DNA of 64,000 nucleotides, from NCBI GenBank assembly GCA_965198325.1, contig CBDAPE010000016.1, forward strand, positions 415,539 through 479,538, in the 5' to 3' direction. This DNA comes from CBDAPE01 sp965198325 (GTDB lineage: Bacteria; Pseudomonadota; Alphaproteobacteria; UBA828; JAPUJA01). The position numbers and the translations under genes were made by a program. Numbering within the stretch: the first letter of the stretch is position 1; each line of letters begins with the position of its first letter. Positions 24,997-33,651 of the stretch are shown here, one piece after another. The notes below the pieces were generated by a model that was not told the origin of the DNA, did not search any database, and was given only the letters and a program-made list of their open reading frames with translations.

Positions 24997-27351
24997 TCAG
25001 GCGCTGGGCGTGCTTCGTCGCCACCAGCCGCGTCGTCGGGGTTTCTCGGAATCCCCGTCACCCGAATCAAGGACCCCTGCCGAAATGTCCGCGACATCAT
25101 TGGCGGACGACTCTGCAGGCTCCGCGATTTTTTCAGCGTCAGTTGTCTCGCCGGTTCCAACCTCTCCGTCGCCTGCCACATCCGGCGCACCCTGGCCATT
25201 GCCGTCGCCTGCGTCCTCGGCGGCTGCGGCGGTGGTCTTGCTCCCACCCGTGTCCGGCGCTCCCGTTTCGCTCGCGCTTTCGTCTTCACCACTTGCCTTG
25301 GCCTTTGCTGCTGGCCGCCGGCGCCGGCGCGGTCGTTTGGGTTTCTCTGCCTGTCCGCCGTCGCCAGAGGCCTTCGCGTCGCCTGCAAATGTCTGGTCTG
25401 CGCCTTCACTTACGGCCGCAAGATCGGCTTGGGCCTCGGGTCCGGTTTCGGTGTCCGTGCGCTCTTTCTCATCGCCGGGTTCGCCGACGGCCGCCGATTC
25501 TCGGGCCGCCGAGCGCCGCCGCCCTCCACGCCTGCCGCGTCGGCGTCGCTTGGGTGGAGCGGGCTCGTCCTCAGCCGAAGCGACGGTATCGTCTTTCGCG
25601 ACCACTTCGGCCGGGTCTTCGGCCGGCAAATCCACAGCGGCACTCTTCGTACGCCGACGGCGCCTAGGTTTCGTTTCCTCGCCACCTGTATCCAATACCT
25701 CCCGAACCTCACCCGTCGCATGATCGACAAGCTCGATTCGGTAGCTAGGCGGAATTAGTGTGGGATCCTGCGCGATCAAGACACGAACGCCATAGCGATC
25801 TTCCATGTCCGTGAGTGTCGTGCGTTTATTATTCAAGATGTATAGCGCGACGGCATTGGGAACGATGATCTGGATCGCACTGGTCCGGCCGCGCATGCCT
25901 TCATCGTCTACCGCCCGGAGCACCTGAAGCGCACTCGATTCCGTCGACCGGATCAGGCCGGCGCCATCGCAGGCAGGGCATTTCGTCGTATTGAGTTCGA
26001 GAAAACTCGGCCGTAATCGCTGTCGGGAAAATTCCAGCAGCCCGAAGGGGCTGATCTTGCCCACTTGAATACGCGCCCGATCGCTCTTCATGGCCTCTTT
26101 CAGATGTTTTTCGACCTGCCGGTCGTTGCGGCGATCGGCCATGTCGATAAAATCGACCACGATGAGGCCAGCAAGATCACGGAGGCGAAGTTGACGGGCA
26201 ATCTCCGCCGCCGCTTCCATGTTAGTATTCTTCGCCGTTTCTTCGATATTCCGCGTCTTTGTCGCCCGACCCGAATTGACATCGATAGCCACCAGGGCCT
26301 CGGTCGGGTTAATGACGATTGAGCCGCCTGAATCGAGTTCGACGTCGGAACTGTGCAGGGCATCCAACTGACCCTCGACCTGATAACGGATAAACATCGG
26401 AATCTGGTCGGCATAGCGCTTCACCTTACGGGCGTGGCTCGGGATCATCATCCGCATAAATTCTTTGCATGTTTTGTAATCGTGCTCGCCTTCGACGAGA
26501 ATTTCGTCGATATCGCTGGTGTAGAGATCACGCAACGACCGGTTGATCAGGTTTGCTTCCTCGTGAATCAGTGTGGGAGCCGTCGATTGCAGCGTTTTCT
26601 CGCGAATGTCGTTCCAGAATCGCAACAGATAGTCGAAGTCACGCTTGATCTCGGCCTTGGTGCGCGACATGCCGGCGGTACGCACGATTACGCCCATCCG
26701 CGAATTGACGAGTAGCTTGCCGGTAATCTGCTTGAGCCGCTTCCGATCGTCCGGGTCGACGATTTTTCGCGATATGCCGCCGCCCCGGGGCGTATTGGGC
26801 ATCAATACGCAATATCGGCCCGCCAGGGACAGATAGGTCGTGAGCGCCGCGCCTTTGTTGCTGCGCTCCTCTTTGACCACCTGGATCAGGAGAATCTGGC
26901 GCTTTTTTATGACTTCCTGAATTTTGTATTTTCGTGACGCCTGAGAACGGCTTTGTGCCGCCCGGCGCCGATCAATCTCATCGACATCGTCGCCGCTGAC
27001 GGTTTCGACGTCCGATTCTTCGGAATCGGTGGACTTGTCATCCGACGTACCCTCCGCCTCGGTCTCCTCGGATTCCTGCTCGACGAGGGCCTCGCGATCG
27101 GCGATCGGGATCTGGTAGTAGTCGGGATGAATCTCGCTGAAAGCGAGAAACCCGTGACGATTGCCGCCGTAATCGACGAAGGCGGCCTGAAGCGAAGGTT
27201 CTACGCGCGTAACTTTTGCGAGATAGACGTTCCCCTTAAGTTGCTTCTTTGCAGTCGTCTCGAAGTCGAATTCTTCGAGCCGGTTTCCATTGACGACAAC
27301 GACTCGGGTTTCTTCCGAGTGGCTGGCGTCGATTAACATACGTTTGGCCAT
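24997..27351 (-). CDS. rne: Ribonuclease E/G
   Basis: From the ATG at 27351 the protein is 784 residues. It begins MAKRMLIDASHSEETRVVVV, with the S1 RNA-binding domain near residues 38-130, interrupted by the acidic insert (ESEETEAEGTSDDKSTDSEE). The DNase-I-like catalytic part holds VAIDVNSGRATK and LIVVDFIDM (the two metal-binding Asp), and the Zn-link is CPACDGAG. The last 230 residues are Arg/Pro/acidic scaffold (repeated RRRRR blocks) without fixed structure. It is the main mRNA-decay and rRNA-processing nuclease. The 232-bp gap to the divergent amiC suggests a long 5' leader, which in known systems is used for autoregulation. A reading from 27468 adds 39 unlikely residues. Confidence 0.95.
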   Translation of the reverse strand: MAKRMLIDASHSEETRVVVVNGNRLEEFDFETTAKKQLKGNVYLAKVTRVEPSLQAAFVDYGGNRHGFLAFSEIHPDYYQIPIADREALVEQESEETEAEGTSDDKSTDSEESDVETVSGDDVDEIDRRRAAQSRSQASRKYKIQEVIKKRQILLIQVVKEERSNKGAALTTYLSLAGRYCVLMPNTPRGGGISRKIVDPDDRKRLKQITGKLLVNSRMGVIVRTAGMSRTKAEIKRDFDYLLRFWNDIREKTLQSTAPTLIHEEANLINRSLRDLYTSDIDEILVEGEHDYKTCKEFMRMMIPSHARKVKRYADQIPMFIRYQVEGQLDALHSSDVELDSGGSIVINPTEALVAIDVNSGRATKTRNIEETAKNTNMEAAAEIARQLRLRDLAGLIVVDFIDMADRRNDRQVEKHLKEAMKSDRARIQVGKISPFGLLEFSRQRLRPSFLELNTTKCPACDGAGLIRSTESSALQVLRAVDDEGMRGRTSAIQIIVPNAVALYILNNKRTTLTDMEDRYGVRVLIAQDPTLIPPSYRIELVDHATGEVREVLDTGGEETKPRRRRRTKSAAVDLPAEDPAEVVAKDDTVASAEDEPAPPKRRRRGRRGGRRRSAARESAAVGEPGDEKERTDTETGPEAQADLAAVSEGADQTFAGDAKASGDGGQAEKPKRPRRRRRPAAKAKASGEDESASETGAPDTGGSKTTAAAAEDAGDGNGQGAPDVAGDGEVGTGETTDAEKIAEPAESSANDVADISAGVLDSGDGDSEKPRRRGWWRRSTPSA

Positions 27352-27583
27352 AAAGAGATAGCTCCCGGCGGAACCAGGCGGTCGACCTTGCGGTCGAACG
27401 GGGCGACTGGTCCCCTCTATGCCCGAAACCATCGCCGTCCGGGTTCGACCCGTCGAACTCAGCCGCAAACGCAGCCATGACGGGGACCGGCAGGACAGCC
27501 CGACCCAAAAGGGTGTTGCATTGGTTTCGGTGTTGATCCATTAAACTTTCAATCTGTCAAAATCATTCTTTTGGCATTTCCAG

Positions 27584-28975
27584 ATGCGGAGCGAATCCTG
27601 CACCAGCATAAATCGTCGTTCGTTTCTCAAGTCTCAGGGGCCGAAAGAATCGACAACGGAATTGACCCTTCCTAATATAGACGTGGTGAGTCGGGTTAAC
27701 AATCTCATTTGCGTCGGCGAAAGCCGGGAGACGGTCCCACCAGTTGCGGAGACGACCTTCGCGTGGGTGAGGCGCTTCTTCCTGTGTCCCGCGAATTCTC
27801 TCGTTTTTCTGGTCCTTTCGGGGTGTCTTCTCGGGGTTTGTTTCAGCGGCGCAATTGCTGGCGGCACGGTCTACGATGTCCGAGTCGGCGAGCATCCCGA
27901 CAAGACCCGAGTCGTGCTCGATCTCTCCGAAGCGCTGGAATTCGCAATCTTTACGCTCCGCGACCCCTACCGCGTGGTGGTCGATTTGCCTTCCGTTTCT
28001 TGGACCATTGGAGCCGGCGGCTCGATCAGTACGGGTCTGATCGAGGATTACAGATTCGGACAGTTCCAACCCGGCACGTCGCGCCTGGTGCTCGACGTCA
28101 CTCATCCAGTCGGAATCAGGAAGGCGTTTTTGTTGCCGCCGTCCGGTACGTCGTCGCACCGGTTGGTTATCGACCTCGAAGCGATCAGTGAAACCGAATT
28201 CACCGCCCGCTCGCAAAGCACTACGGCTCCCGAGCCCGAGCCGGCGAAACCCGCGCCCCTAATCGAACCCAAGGGAGCCGACGAACCACGGGTCATCGTC
28301 ATCGACCCGGGCCATGGGGGCATCGATCCGGGTGCCATAGGCGCCACTGGAATTTACGAAAAAGACATCGTGCTGGCGGCGGCATTCGAACTGAAGCGCC
28401 AGCTTGAATCGGGCGGTCGTTATCAGGTCGTGATGACGCGCGAGAGCGATAATTTTCTACCGTTGCGCAGCCGCGTTGCAGTCGCTCGGGATATGTTGGG
28501 CGATCTTTTTGTTTCCCTGCATGCGGATTCAATCGGCAACAAGGGTGTACGAGGCGCGTCTGTTTACACGTTGTCGGAAAAGGCCTCCGACAAGGAGGCA
28601 GCAGCTCTGGCTTCCCGGGAAAACAAGTCCGACATCATTGCAGGTCTGGATCTGTCCGAACACTACGATGCGGAAGTGGCCGCGATTTTGATTACGCTAA
28701 CCCAACGCGAAACGATGAATTGCTCGGCGACCTTTGCCGCACTGCTGGTGCAGGAGCTTGCCAAAAATGCCAAGACCCTCGCAAATGCACATCGGTCGGC
28801 AGGATTCAGAGTTCTCAAGGCACCCGATGTTCCATCGATCTTGATCGAGATGGGATATCTTTCGAACAAGAAGGACGAAGCGTTCCTCGACTCGGATGCC
28901 GGACGCCGAACTCTGATGGAGAGCGTTGTCCGGGCGATTGACGCTTACTTTCGCAAGAATAGCTGCTGGACATAA
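27584..28975 (+). CDS. amiC: N-acetylmuramoyl-L-alanine amidase with AMIN domain (AmiC-like)
   Basis: The protein has an exported N-terminus (hydrophobic segment FLVLSGCLLGVCFSGAIAG), an AMIN domain (VYDVRVGEHPDKTRVVLDLSEALEF through VIDLEAI) and an Amidase_3 domain: VIVIDPGHGGIDPGAIG with a zinc-binding His, a Glu in YEKDIVLAAAFELKR, SLHADS and a final IEMGYLSN with the catalytic Glu. It cleaves the amide between MurNAc and the stem peptide during cell separation. The start is uncertain: the ATG at 27584 leaves about 60 residues before the signal sequence, while the GTG at 27767 begins directly before it (VRRFFLCPANS). It is followed 84 bp later by a penicillin-binding protein gene, a sensible cell-wall pairing. 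Confidence 0.93.
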   Translation: MRSESCTSINRRSFLKSQGPKESTTELTLPNIDVVSRVNNLICVGESRETVPPVAETTFAWVRRFFLCPANSLVFLVLSGCLLGVCFSGAIAGGTVYDVRVGEHPDKTRVVLDLSEALEFAIFTLRDPYRVVVDLPSVSWTIGAGGSISTGLIEDYRFGQFQPGTSRLVLDVTHPVGIRKAFLLPPSGTSSHRLVIDLEAISETEFTARSQSTTAPEPEPAKPAPLIEPKGADEPRVIVIDPGHGGIDPGAIGATGIYEKDIVLAAAFELKRQLESGGRYQVVMTRESDNFLPLRSRVAVARDMLGDLFVSLHADSIGNKGVRGASVYTLSEKASDKEAAALASRENKSDIIAGLDLSEHYDAEVAAILITLTQRETMNCSATFAALLVQELAKNAKTLANAHRSAGFRVLKAPDVPSILIEMGYLSNKKDEAFLDSDAGRRTLMESVVRAIDAYFRKNSCWT

Positions 28976-29059
28976 CTTGGCCACAATTTAAGCCCTTAAC
29001 CGTTAGTCTCAAACGCGACGTACTGCACCAGGCGGGGGCAATTCAAATCCGGAAGCGCG

Positions 29060-31468
29060 ATGCGAATCGTTGCCTATCTCGGCTTAAGTCTACTTATGCT
29101 CGCGCTGCTCGCGGCCGGCGGCAGCGTGTTCGTATTCTACCATTTCGGCCGCGGTCTGCCGGACTACCACCAACTGGCCGACTACGAGCCGCCGACGATG
29201 ACCCGCGTCCATGCCGCCGACGGCCGCCTGTTGGCCGAGTACGCAATCGAAAAGCGCGTCTTCGTCCCGATTGACGCGATGCCCCGGTCCGTCGTGCTGG
29301 CCTTCCTCGCTGCGGAAGATGCGACCTTCTACGAGCATTTCGGTGTTGATTTGCCCAGTGTCGCGGGCGCGGTCATCCGCAATATCGGCAACGTGATTCA
29401 CAATCGCCGTCTGGTCGGTGCGTCGACGATTACGCAACAGGTGGCGAAGAATTTCTTGCTGACCAACGAGGTCTCCTACGACCGGAAAATCAAGGAAGCG
29501 ATTCTCGCGTTCCGGATCGAGCGGGCGCTCGACAAGGATCGAATTCTCGAGCTGTATTTGAACCAGATCTATCTAGGCTTCGGATCCTACGGGGTGGCGG
29601 CGGCGGCGCTGAACTACTTCAACAGATCCCTCGACGACATGACCCTAGCCGAGACCGCGATGGTTGCAGCCTTGCCCAAGGCGCCCAACAACTACCATCC
29701 GGTGCTTGAACCGGAGGCTGCAAAGGACCGGCGCGACTGGGTGATCGGCCAGATGTTCGAAAAGGGCTTCATTACCGGCGCGGAAGCCCAGGCCGCGCTA
29801 GCCGAACCGATTGTCGTTCGCGAGCGGGACAAGATGGAAATTGTCAGCGCGGACTATTTCACCGAGGAGGTCCGTCGCTGGCTTTACGAACGCTACGGCG
29901 AGGATGACCTTTACAAGGGCGGCCTTACAGTCCGGACCACGCTTGATCCCGCGCTTCAGCTTGCGGCGGACGAAACGTTGCGCGCCGGCTTGATCGCATA
30001 CGATCGTCGCCACGGTTGGCGCGGGCCGATCGCGCAAATCGATGCGAAAGAAGGTTGGGACGAGGCGATTGCACAGGTTACCCGTCCGGCCAAGATGTTG
30101 GAAACTTGGGACCTCGCCGTGGTTCGGAGGCTGACACCCGAGCATGTCGAGATCGGCCTGGTAGGCGGCACGACGGGTGCGATTCTGCTCGATGAACTGG
30201 TCTGGGCCCAGCCCTGGACGGATGGCCAATCGCTCGGTCCCGAAGTTACCCATCCGGCCGATATTCTGGCGGTCGGCGACGTGGTGGCGGTCGCCGCGCG
30301 CCCCGATTTGGGCAGCGAGCTTTTCGGCCTCGAACAAGTGCCGGAAATCGAGGGCGGCCTGGTCGCGATGGAACCCCATACCGGTCGGGTTCTCGCCATG
30401 GCGGGCGGCTTCAGCTTCCGGGACAGTGAATTCAACCGGGTCACCCAAGCGATGCGTCAACCGGGTTCTGCCTTCAAGCCGTTTGTCTACCTCGCAGCGA
30501 TGGAGCACGGGTTTAACCCCGCCGATATTGTGCTCGATACGCCCTTCGTGATCGATCTGGGCGCGGGGCTGGGTAAGTGGAAACCCGAAAACTATACCCA
30601 GAAATTCTACGGCCCCAGCACGATACGCCTCGGTATCGAGAAATCGCGCAATCTTATGACCGTTCGGCTGTCCCAGCAGATCGGCATCGACCGTGTTGTC
30701 GACTACGCGCGCCGTTTCGGCATCTACGACGATTTACCTCGCGTTCCTGCGGTCGCCCTCGGTGTCGGGGAAACAAGCCTGATTAAGCTTACGACCGCCT
30801 ACGCCATGCTGGTAAATGGCGGCAAGCGGATTTTGCCGTTCCTGATCGATCGGATTCAGGATCGGGAGGGCCGGACGATCTACCGGCGGGATGAACGGCC
30901 CTGCCCGGAATGTCTGGACATCGAGTGGGCTGGCCAACCGGTGCCGGAGATTCCCGATCCACGGCCATCGGTCGTGGATTCCCGCTCGGCCTATCAAGTC
31001 GTCTCCATGCTGCAGGGCGTCGTGGAACGGGGGACCGGGCGGCGAATCGCGGTTGTCGGCAAGCCGCTCGCCGGCAAGACGGGAACCACGAACGATAGCA
31101 TCGATACCTGGTTCCTCGGCTTTTCACCCGATCTCGTCGTCGGTGTCTTTGTCGGGTTCGATACGCCGCTCAGTCTGGGGCCCAAGGAAACGGGATCGAG
31201 CGTTGCCGCCCCGATTTTTCGAGATTTCATGGCGATCGCTTTGGCGGAGTCCCCGGCGACGCCGTTCCGAGTTCCGGCAGGCATCCGATTCGCACCGATC
31301 GACGCTGTTACCGGCGAACCCGCGGAATCGGGTACGACCAAGATCATTCTCGAAGCCTTCAAGGCCGACCAGGGGCCCAATCGCCCGGGTTCGTTCGTTT
31401 GGAACGCCGGCGAGGGAGAGAGCTTCGAGCTTCCCGCCACACCCGCTGGCGCCGGTGGTCTATACTGA
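29060..31468 (+). CDS. mrcA: Class A penicillin-binding protein 1A (bifunctional transglycosylase/transpeptidase)
   Basis: The 802-residue protein has an N-terminal membrane anchor (residues 4-26). The GT51 transglycosylase domain has the catalytic Glu in FLAAEDATFYEHFGVD and the block GASTITQQVAKNFLL. The transpeptidase domain has SxxK in RQPGSAFKPFVYLAAME, the SxN motif in KSRNLMTVRL and KTG in AGKTGTTND. An intervening OB-like region lies at about residues 310-430, as in PBP1A. It polymerises and cross-links peptidoglycan in the periplasm. It lies between amiC and prfB; this order (amiC-mrcA-prfB) is widespread in alphaproteobacteria. Confidence 0.96.
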   Translation: MRIVAYLGLSLLMLALLAAGGSVFVFYHFGRGLPDYHQLADYEPPTMTRVHAADGRLLAEYAIEKRVFVPIDAMPRSVVLAFLAAEDATFYEHFGVDLPSVAGAVIRNIGNVIHNRRLVGASTITQQVAKNFLLTNEVSYDRKIKEAILAFRIERALDKDRILELYLNQIYLGFGSYGVAAAALNYFNRSLDDMTLAETAMVAALPKAPNNYHPVLEPEAAKDRRDWVIGQMFEKGFITGAEAQAALAEPIVVRERDKMEIVSADYFTEEVRRWLYERYGEDDLYKGGLTVRTTLDPALQLAADETLRAGLIAYDRRHGWRGPIAQIDAKEGWDEAIAQVTRPAKMLETWDLAVVRRLTPEHVEIGLVGGTTGAILLDELVWAQPWTDGQSLGPEVTHPADILAVGDVVAVAARPDLGSELFGLEQVPEIEGGLVAMEPHTGRVLAMAGGFSFRDSEFNRVTQAMRQPGSAFKPFVYLAAMEHGFNPADIVLDTPFVIDLGAGLGKWKPENYTQKFYGPSTIRLGIEKSRNLMTVRLSQQIGIDRVVDYARRFGIYDDLPRVPAVALGVGETSLIKLTTAYAMLVNGGKRILPFLIDRIQDREGRTIYRRDERPCPECLDIEWAGQPVPEIPDPRPSVVDSRSAYQVVSMLQGVVERGTGRRIAVVGKPLAGKTGTTNDSIDTWFLGFSPDLVVGVFVGFDTPLSLGPKETGSSVAAPIFRDFMAIALAESPATPFRVPAGIRFAPIDAVTGEPAESGTTKIILEAFKADQGPNRPGSFVWNAGEGESFELPATPAGAGGLY

Positions 31469-31506
31469 CCAAACCTAGTCCGACCGACTGACGCTTGAGG
31501 GGTTTT

Positions 31507-32626
31507 ATGCGCGCTGAACTCGATTCACTGGCTAACGACATTCGGCAGTCACTCGACTTGCTAAGGAGGCATCTTTGACTTCGATCGCGCAGTTCGCCGG
31601 CTCGACGCGCTCAATAGCCGGGCCGAAGACCCCGATCTTTGGAACGATCGGGAGCAGGCCCAGAAGGTCATGCGCGAGCGCACCCGGCTCGAATCCGCAA
31701 TCGGTGCGCTACAGGAGCTGTCTCGGGAGCTCGACGATACGGTCGACTTGATTGAGCTTGCCGACGACGAGGGCGATGAAGCCGTTTCCGGAGAGGCAGA
31801 GATTGCACTTCGCGCTCTTCATGCTAAGGCCGGACGCCGCGTACTCGAAAGCCTCCTGTCAGGCGAAGCGGACGCCAACGACTGCTTCCTGGAAATTCAC
31901 GCCGGCGCGGGCGGCACTGAATCACAGGATTGGGCCCGGATGCTCGTGCGCATGTATGCGCGCTGGGCGGAACAGCATGGCTACAAGATCGAATGGATCG
32001 AAGAGAGTCCAGGCGAGGAGGTAGGTCTAAAGTCCGCCAGCCTCAAGATCATCGGTCCCAATGCCTATGGCTGGTTGAAAACCGAGAGCGGAGTTCACCG
32101 GCTGGTACGAATTTCGCCCTTCGACAGCAACGCGCGGCGCCATACCAGTTTCGCTTCGGCGTGGGCCTATCCGGTCATCGACGAAAGCATCGAAATCGAA
32201 ATCGATGAAAAGGACTTACGGATTGATACCTACCGTTCGTCCGGTGCGGGTGGCCAGCATGTCAACAAAACCGACAGCGCCATCCGACTCCTTCACATCC
32301 CGACGAACATCATGGTGCAGTGCCAGAACGAGCGCTCCCAGCATCGCAACCGGGCCGCTGCCATGAACATGCTGCGCGCGCGGCTCTATGAGCTCGAATT
32401 GCAGAGACGGGAGGCGGAAACCGAGGCGGTCAACGCCGCAAAGGGTGAGATCGGCTGGGGCAACCAAATCCGCTCCTACGTGCTCCAGCCCTACCAGATG
32501 GTCAAGGATCTCCGCACCGATATCGAGAACCCGTCACCTCAGGCCGTACTCGACGGTGATCTGGACCGCTTCATGGAAGCAGCCCTTGCCGGCCGCCTGG
32601 AAGCTGGCGCGAGGCGCGCTGATTAA
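31507..32626 (+). CDS. prfB: Peptide chain release factor 2, with programmed +1 frameshift
   Basis: The gene starts at ATG 31507 (MRAELDSLANDIRQSL), reaches an in-frame TGA at 31576 after codon 23 and continues in the +1 frame (DFDRAVRRLDALNSRAEDP) to 32626, giving about 372 residues. The downstream frame has the RF2 tripeptide SPF (VRISPFDSNARR), which reads UGA/UAA, and the GGQ catalytic motif (SSGAGGQHVNKTDS). The frameshift is the classic autoregulatory switch: low RF2 makes ribosomes pause at UGA and slip. The reading frame from 31670 alone is only the C-terminal part. It follows mrcA by 38 bp. Confidence 0.97.
31564..31579 (+). promoter_or_regulatory. prfB programmed +1 frameshift site
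   Basis: An internal Shine-Dalgarno AGGAGG (31564-31569) is followed after 3 nt by CTT TGA C (31573-31579), matching the arrangement in E. coli prfB (AGGGGG, 3 nt, CTT TGA C). Slippage of the Leu-tRNA from CUU to UUU bypasses the UGA at 31576. Confidence 0.95.
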
Positions 32627-32681
32627 CCCGCAAGTGTGGTTACTTAAACATCTTTTATAATTAACAAGTTAGGGATATTTA

Positions 32682-33514
32682 TTAAACCGACTTCTTGCCT
32701 ATAATCGCGGCGAGCGGGGCGTAGAATTCAGCTCCAAACCCGGCGGCGTCCCGTGCTTCGATATTGAACGGTGCCTTGATCATTCCCGTGAAGCAGCGGC
32801 GCACCCGGTCGTGATAGGTAGCAACGGGTTCGAGGCCACGCTCGGCGCAGAGCCTGCGGAACCAGCGTGAACCCACCGCAACATGACTGATTTCATCACG
32901 ATAGATCATTTCGAGAACCGCCGCGCTCGCCGCGTCGCCCGCCCGCCGGAGACGCTCGATCATCGGAGGTGTGACGTCGAGCCCTCGCGCCTCGAGCACC
33001 AGGGGAACCACAGCGAGACGCGCGAGAAGATCGTGGGCCGTCGCTTGCGCCGCGTCCCATAGCCCGCCGTGGGCAGGCAGGTCGCCATAGACGGCGCCAA
33101 ATGCGCCGAGCCTTTCCTGAAGCAATCCGAAATGACGGGCCTCGTCCGCCGCGATCTCCAGCCACTCGTCGAAAAACGCCCGAGGCAATTCGTAATCGGT
33201 GTAACGGGTAATCAGATCCCAGGCGAGATCGACAGCATTGAGCTCGATATGGGCGAGGGCAGGAGCAGGGCAATCCGGTTTTCCGGGCCAATTCCCTTGC
33301 GCCGGCGAGGCATCTTACCCGGTGCGAGCAGGCGCGGTCGGTCGGGCCGGGCAGGATGATCGGGCACGGCCGCATTGCCGACCTTGGCGATAGCGCCGCA
33401 ACGCCAAGCTTCATAGGCCTTTCGGGTCAGTTCGATCTTTTCGCACGGATCAGGGACGCAAAGAATCGCACGCCCGGCTGCGGCCAAACTTGTCGGCTCG
33501 CCCCCGGCGTTCAC
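32682..33514 (-). pseudogene. DUF455 family ferritin-like protein, frameshifted
   Basis: Two minus-strand frames together encode one DUF455 protein. The first, from GTG 33514, gives the N-terminal region (ILCVPDPCEKIELTRKAYEAW through PGKMPRRRKGIGPENRIALL). The second gives HIELNAVDLAWDLITRY and then PRAFFDEWLEIAADEARHF and DEISHVAVGSRWF, with the Glu/His residues of a ferritin-like di-metal site. The frames join if one base is restored near 33261, where CTC-CTG-CC probably replaces CTC-CAT-GCC; the total would be 277 residues, the usual size. It is either a frameshift mutation or a sequencing error. The start overlaps the end of the bcp remnant by 4 bp. The function of DUF455 is not established. 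Confidence 0.85.
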
Positions 33515-33651
33515 GATTGAGCCTCGGCCGCCGCGATCACCGTATCGACGCGGCCGGTGGCTTTCACCTTCCGCCAGACTTCTGCGACATTGCCATCGGT
33601 CGGTGCGCTGAAATCGGGCGCAGGCGCACCAGGCATGATCGCCCTGCTCAT
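33511..33651 (-). pseudogene. bcp: Peroxiredoxin (Bcp) remnant with internal deletion
   Basis: This 46-codon frame starts MSRAIMPGAPAPDFSAPTDG, the beginning of Bcp-type peroxiredoxins, and then jumps directly to NVAEVWRKVKATGRVDTVIAA, which matches the extreme C-terminus of the same family. About 105 residues, including the peroxidatic Cys region (PKDDTPGCT in normal members), are missing in frame. The product cannot be an active peroxidase. It begins in the 4-bp overlap with glnE and ends in the 4-bp overlap with the DUF455 gene, the usual glnE-bcp-DUF455 order, so the deletion occurred inside an intact operon or arose in assembly. Confidence 0.85.
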
